Notes: generated by a model from the sequence alone, not told the origin. Positions 34,833 through 47,429 are shown, counted from the first letter of the stretch. The stretch is 64,000 nucleotides of DNA from Euptelea pleiosperma (GCA_035048495.1 CM068545.1:39508225-39572224); one strand, 5' to 3'. A program made the numbers and translations.

Positions 34833-35350
34833 ATGAAGAACATCTCCTTCACTCTCTTCCTCCTCCTCTCTATCCTCTTCTTCCTTGCCAATGTAAATGA
34901 GGCCACCATATCGTGCAGCACCGTTGACATAAAGGCAGCGTCATGTGTGATGTTCGCGACGGGTAAGGCTCCAAAGCCAACCCCAGCATGCTGCAGTGGA
35001 CTGCAAGAGCTCGCTCAAAGTGTGAAATCCGTTAATGATAAGAAGACTATCTGCCGTTGCTTGAAGAACGGCGTTAAATCCTTCGCAGGTGTGCAGGATA
35101 AGTTCTTGAGCCAGATTCCAACTTCTTGCAACATCAAAGTTGGGTTCCCCGTCTCCATCAGCACCAACTGTGAAACGTAAGTATTGTACCTATCATGGCA
35201 TTCTCTATGGTCTATCTTTCTGCCATTGTTGGACTGCTGGAGTTGAACTTTGTTTAGAGAAAAAAGGCAAGATTTAAGGATTTTTTTTAAGTAATTGCAT
35301 GTATATAAGTAATGTTAATTTCAATTTTATATTTTTGCAGGATCCATTGA
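34833..35350 (+). CDS. Non-specific lipid-transfer protein, type 1 (two exons)
   Basis: Exon 1 is 34833-35176, exon 2 is 35341-35350, and the intron 35177-35340 has GT-AG ends (GTAAGT, TTTTTGCAG). The spliced product is about 117 residues. A hydrophobic signal peptide ([20 protein letters not shown]) is followed by probable cleavage after residue 24, and a mature protein of about 93 residues starts [10 protein letters not shown]. Eight cysteines are spaced C-x9-C-x14-CC-x19-CxC-x22-C-x13-C, the type 1 pattern with four disulfides around a lipid tunnel. It is secreted and thought to bind fatty acyl chains for cutin/wax or defence. Without splicing, a TAA formed by the donor itself would end the protein at CET; splicing gives CETIH, the usual family ending. 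An earlier in-frame GTG is not used. Confidence 0.9.
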
Positions 35351-36548
35351 AGGAGTTTGGAGTTGGAATAAGATGGGAGGAGTAGTGTTTTAGAGAATGT
35401 AGGGAGGAATTGAATAAAACAATTAGTGGTAGCTCTTGTTTTAGGGTTGTATATGAGACCCTACTTTTGGCTTGAAGCCATGTAATCTCTACCACTTTCT
35501 AATGAACGACTTGTGTTTTTATCAAGAGAAATGGACGAGGTCTGTGTTATCTTTGGCTCATTTGATCATTCCCAAGTTTCTTCATTTGAAAAATTGTTTG
35601 TTTTGATGAAACCAAGGCCTTGCTTGGTAGCACTACAAATTTTTGCATGTGCTTGGTGAAGCAAACATCCAACAAATATTTGCATTAGACCCAATCATTT
35701 TTTGCCAAAAAGTGGTCTAATGTCTCTTTTTTTTTTTTTGCCTAAAAGTGGTTGTGAAACAACTATGTATACCAACGGATATATGTGCGAGAACACATGT
35801 ACACCATCAGCTAACACGCCCTCTTAGCGGTGATATACTCAGCTGGAGACTTGAACCTGCGACCTCCTAGGCCTTAAGGCTTTGATACCATGTTAATTAA
35901 ACAACCATTTACCCCAAAAGATCGACCTTTTGTCTCCCCAACAGCTCTCCTCTCCCAAACTGTAAGAATATTTTCCCAACAAATGTTTTTCATTTCAAAC
36001 ATTTTCCTGGAAACAACATACAGATACCAAGCAGGGCTTAAATAGTATTTGCCCGTTGCCATCTTTTGGAGTTTGAGAAAAAGAGTGAAAAAATACAGAG
36101 TTTGAGGGTGTGCTTGGCAGGACCCACTCGTTCAATGCGATCAGACGATCGAAAATCGAAACCACATATATACAATCTGTAGATCTGTTTAGATCATTTG
36201 CACGATTTTTCTTCACTGTCTAATTGAACAAAACAGACGATTGTGATCTCCATTCATGTTGGTTTTTTATTTGGGTGATCTTGGACGTGATCCTTATTGA
36301 ATGGTGGGATTGGCGCCCACCAATCCAGCCTCCGATCCGGAGATTTTCAACCATGATATCAATTGATCTGGGCTGAACTACTAGATCTATCGAATCTCAT
36401 ATTTTATAGACCAACTTACAATCGATATTCAGCTAATTAGAATGGTTAGTTTTGGCCGTGAAATACTTATTATCGTACAAGAGGTTCACCGAATCAAGTG
36501 CAGCAGTGAAGCACCATATCATGACAGACGATCCTTCTTTTGGGGGTG
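35351..36548. other. 3' flank of the lipid-transfer gene with a possible tRNA-derived repeat
   Basis: On the minus strand near 35895-35755, ACATGGTATCAAAGCC is followed by GCAGGTTCAAGTCTCC, a pol III box-B-like motif, suggesting a SINE or an old LTR/PBS junction. The rest shows no coding signal. Confidence 0.35.
35413..35418 (+). terminator. Candidate polyadenylation signal AATAAA
   Basis: AATAAA lies 63 bp after the stop codon of the lipid-transfer protein gene, in AT-rich 3' UTR-like sequence. Confidence 0.5.
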
Positions 36549-37005
36549 TCAGATGCCTTTTGAGTTTTATCCAGAAGAAGGATTGAGTTTTGGATAAAGA
36601 TGGGCGATGTAACAAGCTGTAGCTTACGCCTTCTAGCACCATTTTTGTTACTCGGCGATGCCAACTGGTCCCCACTGACCGCATGGATGTTTAGCCCACC
36701 CCTTGGTGGATATACACACCAAAAATCACCATGACTGGTAATCTCTAACCATCAGATTTTAGTACTTTTTACGGCTTGATTCTAGCCGTAGAATTCGACC
36801 ATTTTTTTTTTAGTACTAAAACCAACGGCTAAAAGTTATAAAACAAGCTGATTTTTGATATCAATGTCTATGAAGGGGTGGGCTAAACATCCATGCGGTC
36901 AGTGGGCCCAGATGGAAATGGTGAGTAGCAAAAATGGTGCTAGCTAGCTTAAGCGTTACAGCTTGTTACATCGTGGCCATTGGATAAAACTCAAAGGGCA
37001 TCTCA
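36549..37005. mobile_element. Foldback element with long TIRs, GATGTAACAAG family
   Basis: The arms run at least from 36549 and 37005 inwards: GATGCCTTTTGAGTTTTATC, CGATGTAACAAGCTGTA, and GCACCATTTTTG on the left are matched by complements on the right. The left arm holds a small extra duplication (GAGTTTTGGATAAAG). The inner core CCCACTGACCGCATGGATGT is shared with 23442-23819. No transposase. Confidence 0.7.
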
Positions 37006-37473
37006 GAGCCTTTCCGATATCTGATCTACGTGCTCCATTGGAGCAAATCATTCAGGAGCCACTTAGGGATAGATTCACTGATTATAGCCTCCTAATTATT
37101 GAGAATCTCTCTCCCACACGTGCTGAAGACTCTCACGGACCACACGGTCGCATGGCTCACATGTGCAGACTACAACAGTCACGTACGGATGAAGATCTTC
37201 ATCCCGATATGGTTAAGATCTATATTGCGGCTATTGCCTTATGTTAGGCGTCTAGTTGAGATTTTCTGTACTTGGAAACAACTGTAAATTCTCTTGATTA
37301 TTCTTTCCCTGTGAGTGTTTCCCTTACAATAGGAAACTAAGGGATGTTTGGTACATATGCACCCATACTATTTTCTTGTGTTTGGTTCGCACTAAATTAA
37401 AATTTACGCATTGTTCATATATACCGCCATTTGGTTCGTTCGCATGCTCACTTAGGAAAGCAAAAAATATGTG
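37006..37473. other. No gene seen
   Basis: Short stretch between the foldback element and the solo LTR. A worn repeat edge is possible near 37345-37450 (GGGATGTTTGGTACATATGC), but I cannot classify it. Confidence 0.35.
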
Positions 37474-39064
37474 TGTAAGGAATATTTTCATATTCAATTT
37501 GGCAAAGATTCCGTTTGACATAAAAATATTCTTGTAACCGTTCCTACGAGCACTAGTGTAGTGTGAAGACGTCGTGGTACGCATACTTCGCCAACTACAT
37601 GAAGACTAAAAGACAGAGATAGCAAGAATCAGACGGTTGACGACATGAGTCATATGAGTAACTGTCATTTTGTCAGTTAACGATTGTGTACGCTCGATAA
37701 GGATGGTAAATGACTTAGTGGCCATAGGAGTTGGCTAAAATGAACAAAAATATAATGGTCAAACTTAGTCATTTGACAGACCCGAGTCTAAGTCAATTAA
37801 ATTGACTAATGTAATAGTTCAATTGATTGGACACTGTGTAATCGATTGGAAACTACGAGGCAGAAACTTATTTCAGTTCAATCGATTGGAGACTCTGTGG
37901 AATCGATTGGATCCTTCGGGACAGAAACCTATCTGAGTCAAATCGATTGGAGACTCTGTGAAATCGATAGGAGCCTTCGGGACAAACTTTTCTAAGTCAA
38001 ATCGATTAGAGACTCTGTGTAATCGATTGGTGCCTTTGGAACAGAAATCTTATTAAGCCCAATCGATTGGATACTTATCCCTAATCGATTGGACATGGCA
38101 CAATCGATCGGACCCAGTGTATAATCGATTGGACCATGCACAGAATTGGTCTTTCTCAGACTAAAATTCTTTGTTCCATCATCCCATGTTCTACACGACT
38201 CAGGGTTTTGAAATTCTATAAATAAAACCCTTCTATGCCTTCTCTAAACACACATAGAGACACAGAGTGACTCAATATTAGAGAGAGAGAAGAAAATGTT
38301 ATATTTATTAGAGTGTCCATTCGAAGAGCAAGAAGCTTATTTTCCATTCACATCTTGTGAGCTTGTTCTCTTCTTGATCAAAGCCAAGAGTTTGATCATT
38401 TCTTCAGCTTAGGTCTTCCACTTCTATATTTGACCTAGTAGCCTAGGTGTACCATTGTGACTCAACACCATTTGAGCAACTTAGGGTTCAGGGTGTACTG
38501 AATCCTTCACTTTCTGCAAAGGCGGGAGTGTTGAGAATTAAGATCGGAGGAGCCGATCCACGGTAGGTTTGGGGTGTACCAAACTAAACAAGCGGACAAA
38601 GCTTCTTGACTGGAAGGGCACGCGTGGATTCGTAGCATTGATTCAGAGGACGTGGATGCATCGGCAATAGGCCTTAGCTAAGGTTGGAAGCTGTATTTGC
38701 AATGGTGCTGCGTAGGTAACCTTTGCTTCATTTAACTTTTCAGTTAGTAATACTTTCTGTCTGGATGTGGTCCCGTGATTTTTCCTTAGTTAAGGTTTCC
38801 ACATAAAAATCTCTTGTCATGTGGGATTGGTTGTTTGTATTCCGCAATATATTCTGATTAGATCAAACGACGAAAAAAAAATATACCACAGAGGTATATT
38901 CGATTTGAGTCGGTTGTGATAATCTTTTATCAAACAACTAAGGCATATGATTTTATTCCTTATCATAGACCGGTAAAACTGTGTAGGTATAAATAATTTT
39001 AAATACCTAATCAACCCCCCTTCTAGGTATATTGAGTTAAAAAGAACGGACATGTGAAATTTCA
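37474..39064 (+). mobile_element. Solo LTR, family 2 (copy 2), TSD ATGTG
   Basis: A 1591-bp LTR from TGTAAGGAATATT to GAAATTTCA with a perfect ATGTG duplication (37469-37473 and 39065-39069). It is collinear with 18577-20193: the AATCGATTGGA array (37815-38135), TATA box (38217-38226), and the C-run with TCTAGG near the end are all kept. No internal retroelement sequence remains. Confidence 0.85.
37815..38135. repeat. AATCGATTGGA motif array (copy 2)
   Basis: Same motif array as in the first copy, with small differences in unit number and spacing. Confidence 0.8.
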
Positions 39065-39160
39065 ATGTGGGCCCCACATATTAAGTACGAAAAAAATAAA
39101 TTTTTCGTCCTTAATAAGTGGGCCCCACATATTTGAACATGAATTCTAAATTTTCAAAAA
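39065..39160. repeat. Inverted repeat around GTGGGGCCCCAC-like arms
   Basis: GTGGGCCCCACATATTAAG on the left faces CTTAATAAGTGGGCCCCAC on the right, with an AAAA/TTTT centre. The family-2 LTR inserted at its left edge. Confidence 0.55.
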
Positions 39161-40230
39161 TAAAAAGACGGACAATAACGGACACTTTATTTTTTCACAT
39201 TTTTTTTTCAAAATAACGAAAATAACGACCATTATTTTTTTTCAGCATTTTAATGGTATATAACGTAACGGGTATCCCCCTCTCCAAACGGACAATAACA
39301 AACGCTTTATTTTTTCAGAAAGTAATGGTCGTTATTTTCGTTATAACGGAAAAATACGGCCATTTTTTTTCCAGCATTTTAACGGTATATAACGTAACGG
39401 GTACCCCCCCCCCCAACGGACAATAACGAACACTTTATTTTCTAACAATTTTTTTCAAAAAATAATGGTCGTTATTTTTGTTATAACAGAAATAACGACT
39501 GTTATTTGTTTCAGCATTTTAACGGTATATAACGTAACGGGTATCGCCCCCCAACCCAAACGGACAATAATAGATGCTTTATTTTTCACAAATTTTTTCA
39601 GAAAATAATGGTCGTTATTTTTTTCAACATTTTAACGGTATATAACGTAACGGGTATCACCCCCTCCCCCCAAACGGGCAATAACAGACGCCTTATTTTT
39701 TCACAAATTTTTTCAAAAAATAATGGTCGTTATTTTCATTATAATGAAAAATTAATAATGCCCATTTCTTTTTTTTCAGCATTTTAACAATATATAAAGT
39801 AACAGGTATCGCCTACACCCCAAACGGACTAACGAACACTTTATTTTTTAAAATTTTTATTCAGGAAATAATGGTCATTATTTTCGTTATAACGATTTTT
39901 TTTTCAGCATTTTAACGGTATATAACGTAACGGGTATCACCCCCAAAACGGACAATAACGGACACTTTATTTTTTCACAAATATTTTCAGAAAATAATGG
40001 TCGCTATTTTGGTTATAACGGAAAAACAGTCGTTATTTTTTCAGCGTTTTAACGGTATATAATGTAAAGGGTATCGCCCCACCAAACAGACAATAACAAA
40101 CGCTTTATTTTTTCAAAAAATAATGGTCGTTATTTTTGTTATAATGGAAAATAACGTCGTTATTTTTTTCAGCATTTTAACAGTATCTAACATAACAAGT
40201 ATTCCCCCTAGTTATGTTATGTATCATTAA
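39160..40230. repeat. Minisatellite, about eight units of 115-150 bp
   Basis: The block CAGCATTTTAACGGTATATA, then ACGTAACGGGTAT, a C-run, and CGGACAATAACG recurs near 39243, 39372, 39512, 39625, 39777, 39905, 40042 and 40170. Unit lengths vary through C-run and poly-T changes. The TAACGG/CCGTTA content matches the MITE-like elements at 28093-28440 and 29190-29430. Confidence 0.8.
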
Positions 40231-43186
40231 AATGGTCATAAAATAAAGGGCCTTATTTTTATGTTATAACCAAAAATAACGACCATTATTTTTTGAAAAA
40301 AATTCGTGAAAAAAATGCCGTCATTTTGTTGTTATTTTTTTCCATTTTTCTCTTTTTTAAAATTTAAAATTTAAAATTTCGAATTTTAATGCTACTCTCC
40401 ATTATTTCTATTATTTTGGGAACGATAAGGCTTGATTTGAGAAATTTTTGGATTTTGTACCTTATGCAAATTGTTTGCATAAGGAGGTTGTGTAAACGAT
40501 TGCTTAAAGGGTGAGATAGGTTTTTAATTGCTAAAGAGGGCGAGCATTCATTTGCTCATGTGAATGTGCAAATCGTCGATTGCACGCGTTCCAAGCATGC
40601 ATGGGAAATGATTGCACGCGTAAACCTATTTGCACACCTATAATATCTTAAAATTTTTTAATATATTTTAAAATTTTAAATTATTATTTTTAATTATGTT
40701 AATGATAATTTGCTAATAAATATTAAATATTAATGATTGGTTGCATGTTGTTTGAATAAAAATTAGTATGGTGGGCCTTTTAGATAATTTAGAGATCTTG
40801 TAGGCCTAAAAATAATCTTAATTAAAGCCCAGTTTATATATATAGGCTTTGGGCCCATTTCTGGCCCATATCCAACTTGAAATTAACATTTTAGTGTGTT
40901 GTAAAATTTACCCATTTTAGAGTTACAAAAATCACTTTTAATTTGAGATAAAATAGAAGTTGTTTATTTCCATAAAAGATGGGGAATACTCTTTCAACAA
41001 AAACCCTAAACCCTATTATGAACCAAAAACTCAATTGATCTCAACCCTTTACCAACTTTAGATCTAATGGCTAAGAATTGACCTCCCAAAAATTTATACA
41101 AAAACCCTATTCTTAAATCTACTCACATAATTTATTTAAGAGGTTCCTACACCAAAACTTAGCCACCTCACTTGTTAAAGAAAACTTTCACCTCAAATTT
41201 CTCCCATCTCCTCTATTAATCATTCTTGGACTTGATGAACATTTCCAGAGGATCAACAAACTTTTAAGGTAGGTACCTTTCTCATAATTCTTTTAATACA
41301 AGTCATTGATTCGTGAGCATATAATTATTGTTAAACTATAATTGATAGCCGATTTTATATTAGAGATCGCATGTGTGGATTCTATTTGTTTCGTATTAGA
41401 GATCCCCTGTGTAGATATTATCGTTTCAATGAATAATTATTTAATTGTTAAGGCATACATTGTATTTCTAATTTAGAAGCGATAACGCAAGTTGAGAGTG
41501 AGTTCTCCAGGGTGAAAGACCCGAAAACCCTGGGAAGACCCCCATATGTGGGTGAAAAAGGAGACCCCCTGTGTGGGTTGTGTATTATTTTTGATTAATT
41601 GTTCATGTATTCATTATAACCATGATATTAGTATTTGACAATTTAATTTATGCGAACATGTCTGTATATCCTTTATTGTTTGAATCATGTTTTGGGATGA
41701 AAAATATAGTGAGCGTTTGGCTCACTCCTACAACCACCATTTCAGGTTTTGTTGATCCTAGTGAGAAGAACACATTAGATGAAGTTGAACCGGAATCTAG
41801 TATTTTATTTTAAGATAATTGATTATAATATAGAGTTTTAAACTAATTGTTCATATTGAGATTAATGAGATTAGTTTAATTCACGTTTTGGTACTCTTGC
41901 AAAAAAATTAGTTACTCGGATTTACCCGATGTCCAATACGAGAATATTTTTCAAATATTCTCTCGATATTAAAATAATATAATTTCAAAGGAGTTTGTTT
42001 TATAACTGATTCTAATATTTTACAGAATATTTTAAGAATTTAATTTGGTAGTTTCTGTTCTATGGAACTCGACCAAGTTAACATTATAGTTGCTATCATG
42101 TACAAATAGCACATATCAATCAACTTTGACTGGGTTTTTGACCCATATACAATGGAGATATATCTTTTGGCCAAACACAAAACATGTAGGGCTTCGAGTT
42201 ACTTTCCAAAAATATATGGTTGGTCACTTAACTCAATCGGAGCTGTATTGTAGACTCGTTTTACTGACTGGTTATTAGTTATAAATTTTTAACAATTTTT
42301 AATTTTGTTTTAATTTTTTTCTTCAATTTTTAAAATAAAACCTATACTATATTATTTGATAGAAAAATCATAAATTTTGAGTACTATAAAATACATATAT
42401 CACTTGTTAGATTTAGTTTTAAATTGACTCCTGAATCATGCGATTAAGTCAAAATAATTAACTAATTAAGTTTTATCAGTCACTTTTACAAACTGCGGAT
42501 AGTTGTAAAATAATCAAAACAATTATAAAACATCATGTTTTAACAAAAGTTCATTTATTAAAGTTGTTCATATTTATTTATAGAACAAAACCCTTGAATA
42601 AAATAATTTTTTGATGTTATTTGAATTTTGACCAAAAAGTAGTCGTTCTCTACCGAATCGCAAAAAATATTTCTCAAAACATTATCAAATTAATGTTTTG
42701 ACTTAAGTCCTTCTACAAAAATTGTTTAATATAAATTATAGGTAATTATAGAAGATTATAACCAGTAGTTTTGGTGAAAAATAAATTGAACTTTTATTTT
42801 TGGTACCGTATCGTTAAATTGCAAAACTTTAATTTGAAAGATATATCAAACGGTTGAATTAACAAAATGGTCTTTACAAAAGTTTCTTGTTTTGATTTAT
42901 AAGGAATTGTGATGATTTAAAAAGATATTTCAGAATGAAATTTTTTATTTATTTTTATCACACCCTGAATTTTGGGTAAACGGGCTGATCCGAAGCCGTT
43001 CAGGTCGGGTTCGGGTGCCAAAATTCGAGGCGTGATATACACCTGATTTGCATGTGTTCCAAACACACCTAACTCATTCATCATAATAAACTAAAAAAAC
43101 TCTCATCTATGAAGGAATACCATATACAGCTCTCACAAGACTCACCTTCGAGTTGGAGATATTTATCTAGAATCTCAATTGTTTAA
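40231..43186. other. Unclassified, possibly a gypsy LTR in the centre
   Basis: No conserved coding domain. Sequence such as GTTTGGCTCACTCCTAC (about 41716) and CCATATACAATGGAGATATA (about 42145), with an end at about 42958-43040 reading TCACACCCTGAATTTTGGG to GAGGCGTGATA, has the feel of a gypsy LTR in plus orientation. I found no target duplication, so this stays tentative. Confidence 0.3.
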
Positions 43187-43252
43187 ATCGTATCAGAGCC
43201 TAACATTGGGTTTTGAGAGCTAGATATTATCTTTTTCTTTGCAAACTTACTA

Positions 43253-44222
43253 ATGGCGTCTTCTTCTAATCTCACCTACCCGTACCATCCACTCTCAATG
43301 TAGGAAACTTTATTTCTATTAAGCTTACCCAAAACAATTTTCTATTATGGAAACCCAAATAATGGGGACTCGTTGAGAGTCAGGATATGATTGGCTTTCT
43401 CAAGGATGAATTTTCGATGCCTGATTGTCATATCACCATCTCATCTGCTGAAGATGCAAATGAGAAGAAGGAGATCGACAATCCTAATTATTCAACATGG
43501 CATCGTTTAGATCATCTCCTACGAGGATGGATCACATGGACATTGTCTAAATAAATTCTTAGGTTGCTGGTCGGACTTGACACCGTAGCCAATGTATGGG
43601 CTACTCTCCTCAACCACTTTGCTCAAGGTTCACAAAAAATGGAGTTTTATCTTCTTCAACAATTATAATTTCTTCGTAAAGGTAATTCATTTATGCAAGA
43701 ATATAATTGATCATTCAAAGGTATTTGTGATGATTTATCTGCCATTCATTCAAAGGTATTTTGTGATGATTTATCTGCTATTGGTAAACCCCTTGATGAT
43801 TATAGAAAGGTCTTTGACCTTCTTAAGGGACTTGGTCAAAGCTATGACTCTTTTGTGACTATTATGCTGAAACCACTGATTCCTCCTTGTTTCGAATTGG
43901 TGCCACTTCTTCTTACTCATGAAACGATGAAGAACCTTCATACCTAGCCAAGTCTTGATCACAATGTTGCTTTCTTTGGCCAACGTTCCCAAGGCCACAG
44001 TGGCAATGATACTGGTAACAAGAAACATCCACATAATTAATGGTGGACATAAAGGCATCAACTCAAGACATCTGTATTCTCTTACATGATCTTTTTTATC
44101 CAAAGGTCGTGGGTTTACCATACAAGGTGCTTCGTCCACACCTCATGAACTCTTCAATTCACGATCCAATAGTGAAAAATATGTTGTCTGCTAGATTTGT
44201 AAGAAACCCGAGCATTCTGCCA
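43253..44222 (+). pseudogene. Ty1/copia gag with zinc knuckle (decayed)
   Basis: Starts MASSSNLTYP, continues LTQNNFLLWKPQ and GFLKDEFSMPD, then NYSTWHRLDHLLRGWI and DDYRKVFDLLKGLGQSYDSF. The knuckle reads ICKKPEHSAIC near 44195, with a stop in place of one residue. Many stops and frame changes; there is a small tandem duplication of the segment SKVFCDDLSAI at 43715-43775. Confidence 0.75.
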
Positions 44223-44319
44223 TTTGTTGTTGGTAGTGATTCAATTAGACCTACCAACCTAATGAGATTACTCAAGCGTTGGCAGCCATGACTCTCCATT
44301 TTAATCATGATTCTGGGTG

Positions 44320-46140
44320 GTTTTCAGATACTGGTGCCTCTACACACATTACTTTTGATTCTGGTAAGTAAAAATCTATTTCTCCTTATGTTGGCCTGGA
44401 AAAAAATTATGGTTGGTAATTGTGATCTCTAAATATCACACATATGGGATCGACATCCATTGATGTTGGTAGCATGGAGTTAAAATTAAATAATGTGTTA
44501 GTTGTAACCGATATTAAGAAGAATAAATACAATCTCCTATCTGTTAGTCAAATGACTTTTAACCATCCATATGTCTTTGAATTCTCATTCGACAGGTTTG
44601 TGATAAGGAATAGAGAAACTCGAGCAGTGATCGCATCAAGACATAAGAGTGGTGATCTCTACGCACTTCAACCTAGCACGTACGCACAAGGCTTTCTTCT
44701 CATCTAGATTCCGATCCACCAATAAAGAAATTTGGCATCAACGACTTGTTCATCCACAGATGCAGGTTGTTGATTTTCTTCACCAAAATAAGTGGATCTC
44801 CTATCATTCACCAAATAAGCTTGAGGTAGTTTGTAGTAATTATCAAATGACAAAGTCATGTCACATTTCGTTTTTATTATCTGAGACATTTTTTGATGAC
44901 CTCTAGTTAAATTTCACTCTGATCTATAGGGACTTGCACTAGTTTATCTTGTCAGTGTTTCAGATATTATGTAGTTTTATCGATACACCTGGTTCTTCCC
45001 TCTTCGTCAAAAATCTAATTTTCTGGTGATGGTGGGGGTGAATTTCTTGATGGTCACTTGCTTTCTTATTTTGTTGACAATGTGATTCATCATCAAATGT
45101 CTTACCTTGGGACACCGAAACAAAATGGTTTAGTGGAGCGCAAACCTAGAAATGTCATTGAACTCAAACTTATGATACTTTTCCATGGCCATGTTCCCAA
45201 ATGGTTTTGGTTGAATCCTTTGATGGTTTGGTTAATTAATCACTGTCCTTGTCGAGTACTTGACATGCATAGCCCTTTTGAGCTTCTCTTTGGAAAAATA
45301 CCTGATACATCTCTTTGAGTTTTTGGATGCCGATGATTTCCCTATCTTCGCAATTATGCTAAGACGAAGTTTGATCCAAGTCTTTGCCTTGCATCTTCAT
45401 GGGATATATTCATCATTTCAAGGGATATCGTTGCTTTTATCCTCCCATGATAAGGATTGTTTCGCGTCATGTTGTATTTAATGAGAATATCTTTCCATTC
45501 AAAAAACTCCGGGTTCACTTTTTTCACCTCTTGATGGTATTGTTGATATCACAACTTCTCATGATTGGTTATCAGGTGGAGTTACTCTACCTTCTTCCTC
45601 TCCTTTGAGTAGTGCTCCACTTCCTCATCAGGTTGAGATACCCATTGACCCATGGACTGACTTTGTGCATGCTGCTATGTCAAATATGGGATCACCTACA
45701 ACTATAACCCCATGTGACGTTGTAGCAAATCTCCCCACTCGTGATGAGCATCATGCAATTAACAATCCTATTAGCATGACGCATGCACTTCCACTACTTA
45801 ATTACTGCCACACATTCTGCACATAGTTAGGCCATGACGCGAACACCTACATTACTTGCAAGTGATGCCTCCCATTCTGCACTGCCTCATGTTAGTGTTG
45901 CCATGATGCCACCATATCATGTTACCATTGCTTCACCACCTATAGCCACGGCATTGCATATGCCATGTACCACTCCATCACCATGTTTAGCTGTTGGCAA
46001 TGATTTAGAACATCCCTCCCCTACTATAGACGTTGGGATGGATACTAAGCCTTCCAATAACTCTGTGACCCATAGCATGGTCACTTGCTCTCAACCCGAT
46101 ATTGTTAAAAGTGCCTTAAAACATCTAGGTTGGCTTATGT
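44320..46140 (+). pseudogene. Ty1/copia protease and integrase (decayed)
   Basis: Protease SDTGASTHITFDSG at about 44326, then KNKYNLLSVSQMTFNHP (about 44519). Integrase pieces are LGTPKQNGLVERK (about 45102), FHGHVPKWFWLNP and VLDMHSPFELLFGKIPD, then FMGYIHHFKGYRCFYPP (about 45394). A Pro/Ser/Thr-rich linker with CSQPDIVKSALKHLGW follows. Frames shift often, so no product. Confidence 0.75.
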
Positions 46141-46143
46141 GGG

Positions 46144-47364
46144 TGCCGTATTTTCCAGCAAGTCAAATATTGACGCGTGTCACTGGCTTGGCATGTGCGG
46201 TCGTGAAAAGATGACGCGTGTTGATAGACAACACGCGAGAATGAATGTGCCGAAGGCATCATCAGGAGCCATAAACTGCCCCATTATGTCACACAACTTC
46301 CATTAATTGGAAGTGCCACGTGTCAGGATTGAATGATCGGCATATTGAGGCAGTGTTAACAGAACGCATTAACGCTTCAACCTTTAATATGTCTGGAAGC
46401 ATTCAATCTTGCCCGACATATCAATTATTGATCTCCTTGGCGAGATTGATATTCAACTCCTTCCGGCAAGATCATATGACTGGTTGGATGCATATATCCC
46501 GACAAGGTCAATAAACTTACTTGACGAGATCTATTTCCATCTCATCCCGGCAAGGTCATATGACTTGCTGGATGCATATATCCCGACAAGGTCGACAGAC
46601 TTACTTGACGGGATCTATTTTCATCTCATCCCAGCAAGGTCATATGACTTGCTGGATGCATATATCCCGACAAGGTCGACAGACTTACTTGACGGGATCT
46701 ATTTTCGTTTTACCCCGGCAAAGTCAGATGAAGTCAAATGACTTACGTGATGGGATCGATCATAATCTTATCCCGACAATATTACAGGTTCCTACGTACG
46801 AGGTAAGTATTTTAAACACAATCAGTTTCTTAACCAATGAATATTGGCCACATGGCAGCTAGTTGAACTACCACGATTTTGACATCCCCTTGTCCGAATA
46901 CCTGACACGAAGGATGCCACCTCAGTGTCACTTCAGTTATTTCAGGTATAACCGAATCAAAGAAGTCAAGATCTAACAAGAAGATTCTATTTTATAACAA
47001 AATCCATCCAAGTCATCACTGATTGATAACGACTGGACACGTGGAAGGTGAGTCACGCCAGCTCTAAGGGTATAAATATGAGACCCTCAGAACTGAGAAA
47101 AGGATCTTGCTCTCCAGATCCAGATAGCCTAAACTCTGAAACATTTTATTATTTTTCCTGAATCCTGTTACCATTCCTAAGTTGACTTGAGCGTCAGAGA
47201 ATTGTCAACAGGTACAACCGCTTCTCATCTGGAGATCATCCTATCCTTCGCAGAGGAGAAAGTAGTTTTCATCCTGGAGCATCAGAGTCGTCCGATCATC
47301 ACCAAAATACGAATCGTCTGACCTCGAAGATTGTGTAGGTTAGATCAGATATTTTTTCTCCACA
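46144..47364 (+). repeat. 5' LTR of the Tat element
   Basis: About 1.2 kb from TGCCGTATTTTCC to CTCCACA; both ends are estimates because the second LTR is not in the window. A TATA-like TATAAATATGAGACC lies at about 47071. The left part holds 84-bp tandem repeats. Confidence 0.65.
46440..46735 (+). repeat. 84-bp tandem repeat in the Tat LTR, about 3.3 units
   Basis: CATATGACTTGCTGGATGCA and CCCGACAAGGTC recur at 46473, 46557 and 46641, exactly 84 bp apart. The last unit is degenerate. Because 84 is a multiple of three, a 28-residue repeat appears in translation, but this is LTR sequence upstream of the primer site. Confidence 0.85.
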
Positions 47365-47369
47365 TCTTT

Positions 47370-47390
47370 TGGCGTCGTCTGTGGGAACGA
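47370..47390 (+). promoter_or_regulatory. Primer-binding site of the Tat element
   Basis: TGGCGTCGTCTGTGGGAACG follows the LTR end; the common form in Tat-like elements is TGGCGCCGTCTGTGGGAA. Confidence 0.7.
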
Positions 47391-47429
47391 AGAGAAGTTT
47401 TCCATTCTAAGAGAGATTCGATTCGAGTA

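Larger units (their letters stand above)
43187..46143 (+). mobile_element. Decayed Ty1/copia element, truncated by the Tat insertion
   Basis: A primer site CGTATCAGAGCC (43187-43200, one base off TGGTATCAGAGCC) is followed by gag, protease, integrase and the start of the RT linker. The translation LKHLGW at about 46115-46135, usually just before RT, is the last copia sequence before the Tat LTR. RT and RNase H, if they survive, lie beyond the Tat element and outside the window. Confidence 0.75.

Noticed and set aside
40445..43040. A second full gypsy element in this interval
   Set aside because: Only LTR-like sequence and no target duplication or internal domain; kept as an unclassified region.
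47331..47429. Upstream extension of the Tat gag ORF
   Set aside because: It begins in the LTR and crosses the primer-binding site; the ATG at 47430 is the first after the primer site and gives a typical gag start.
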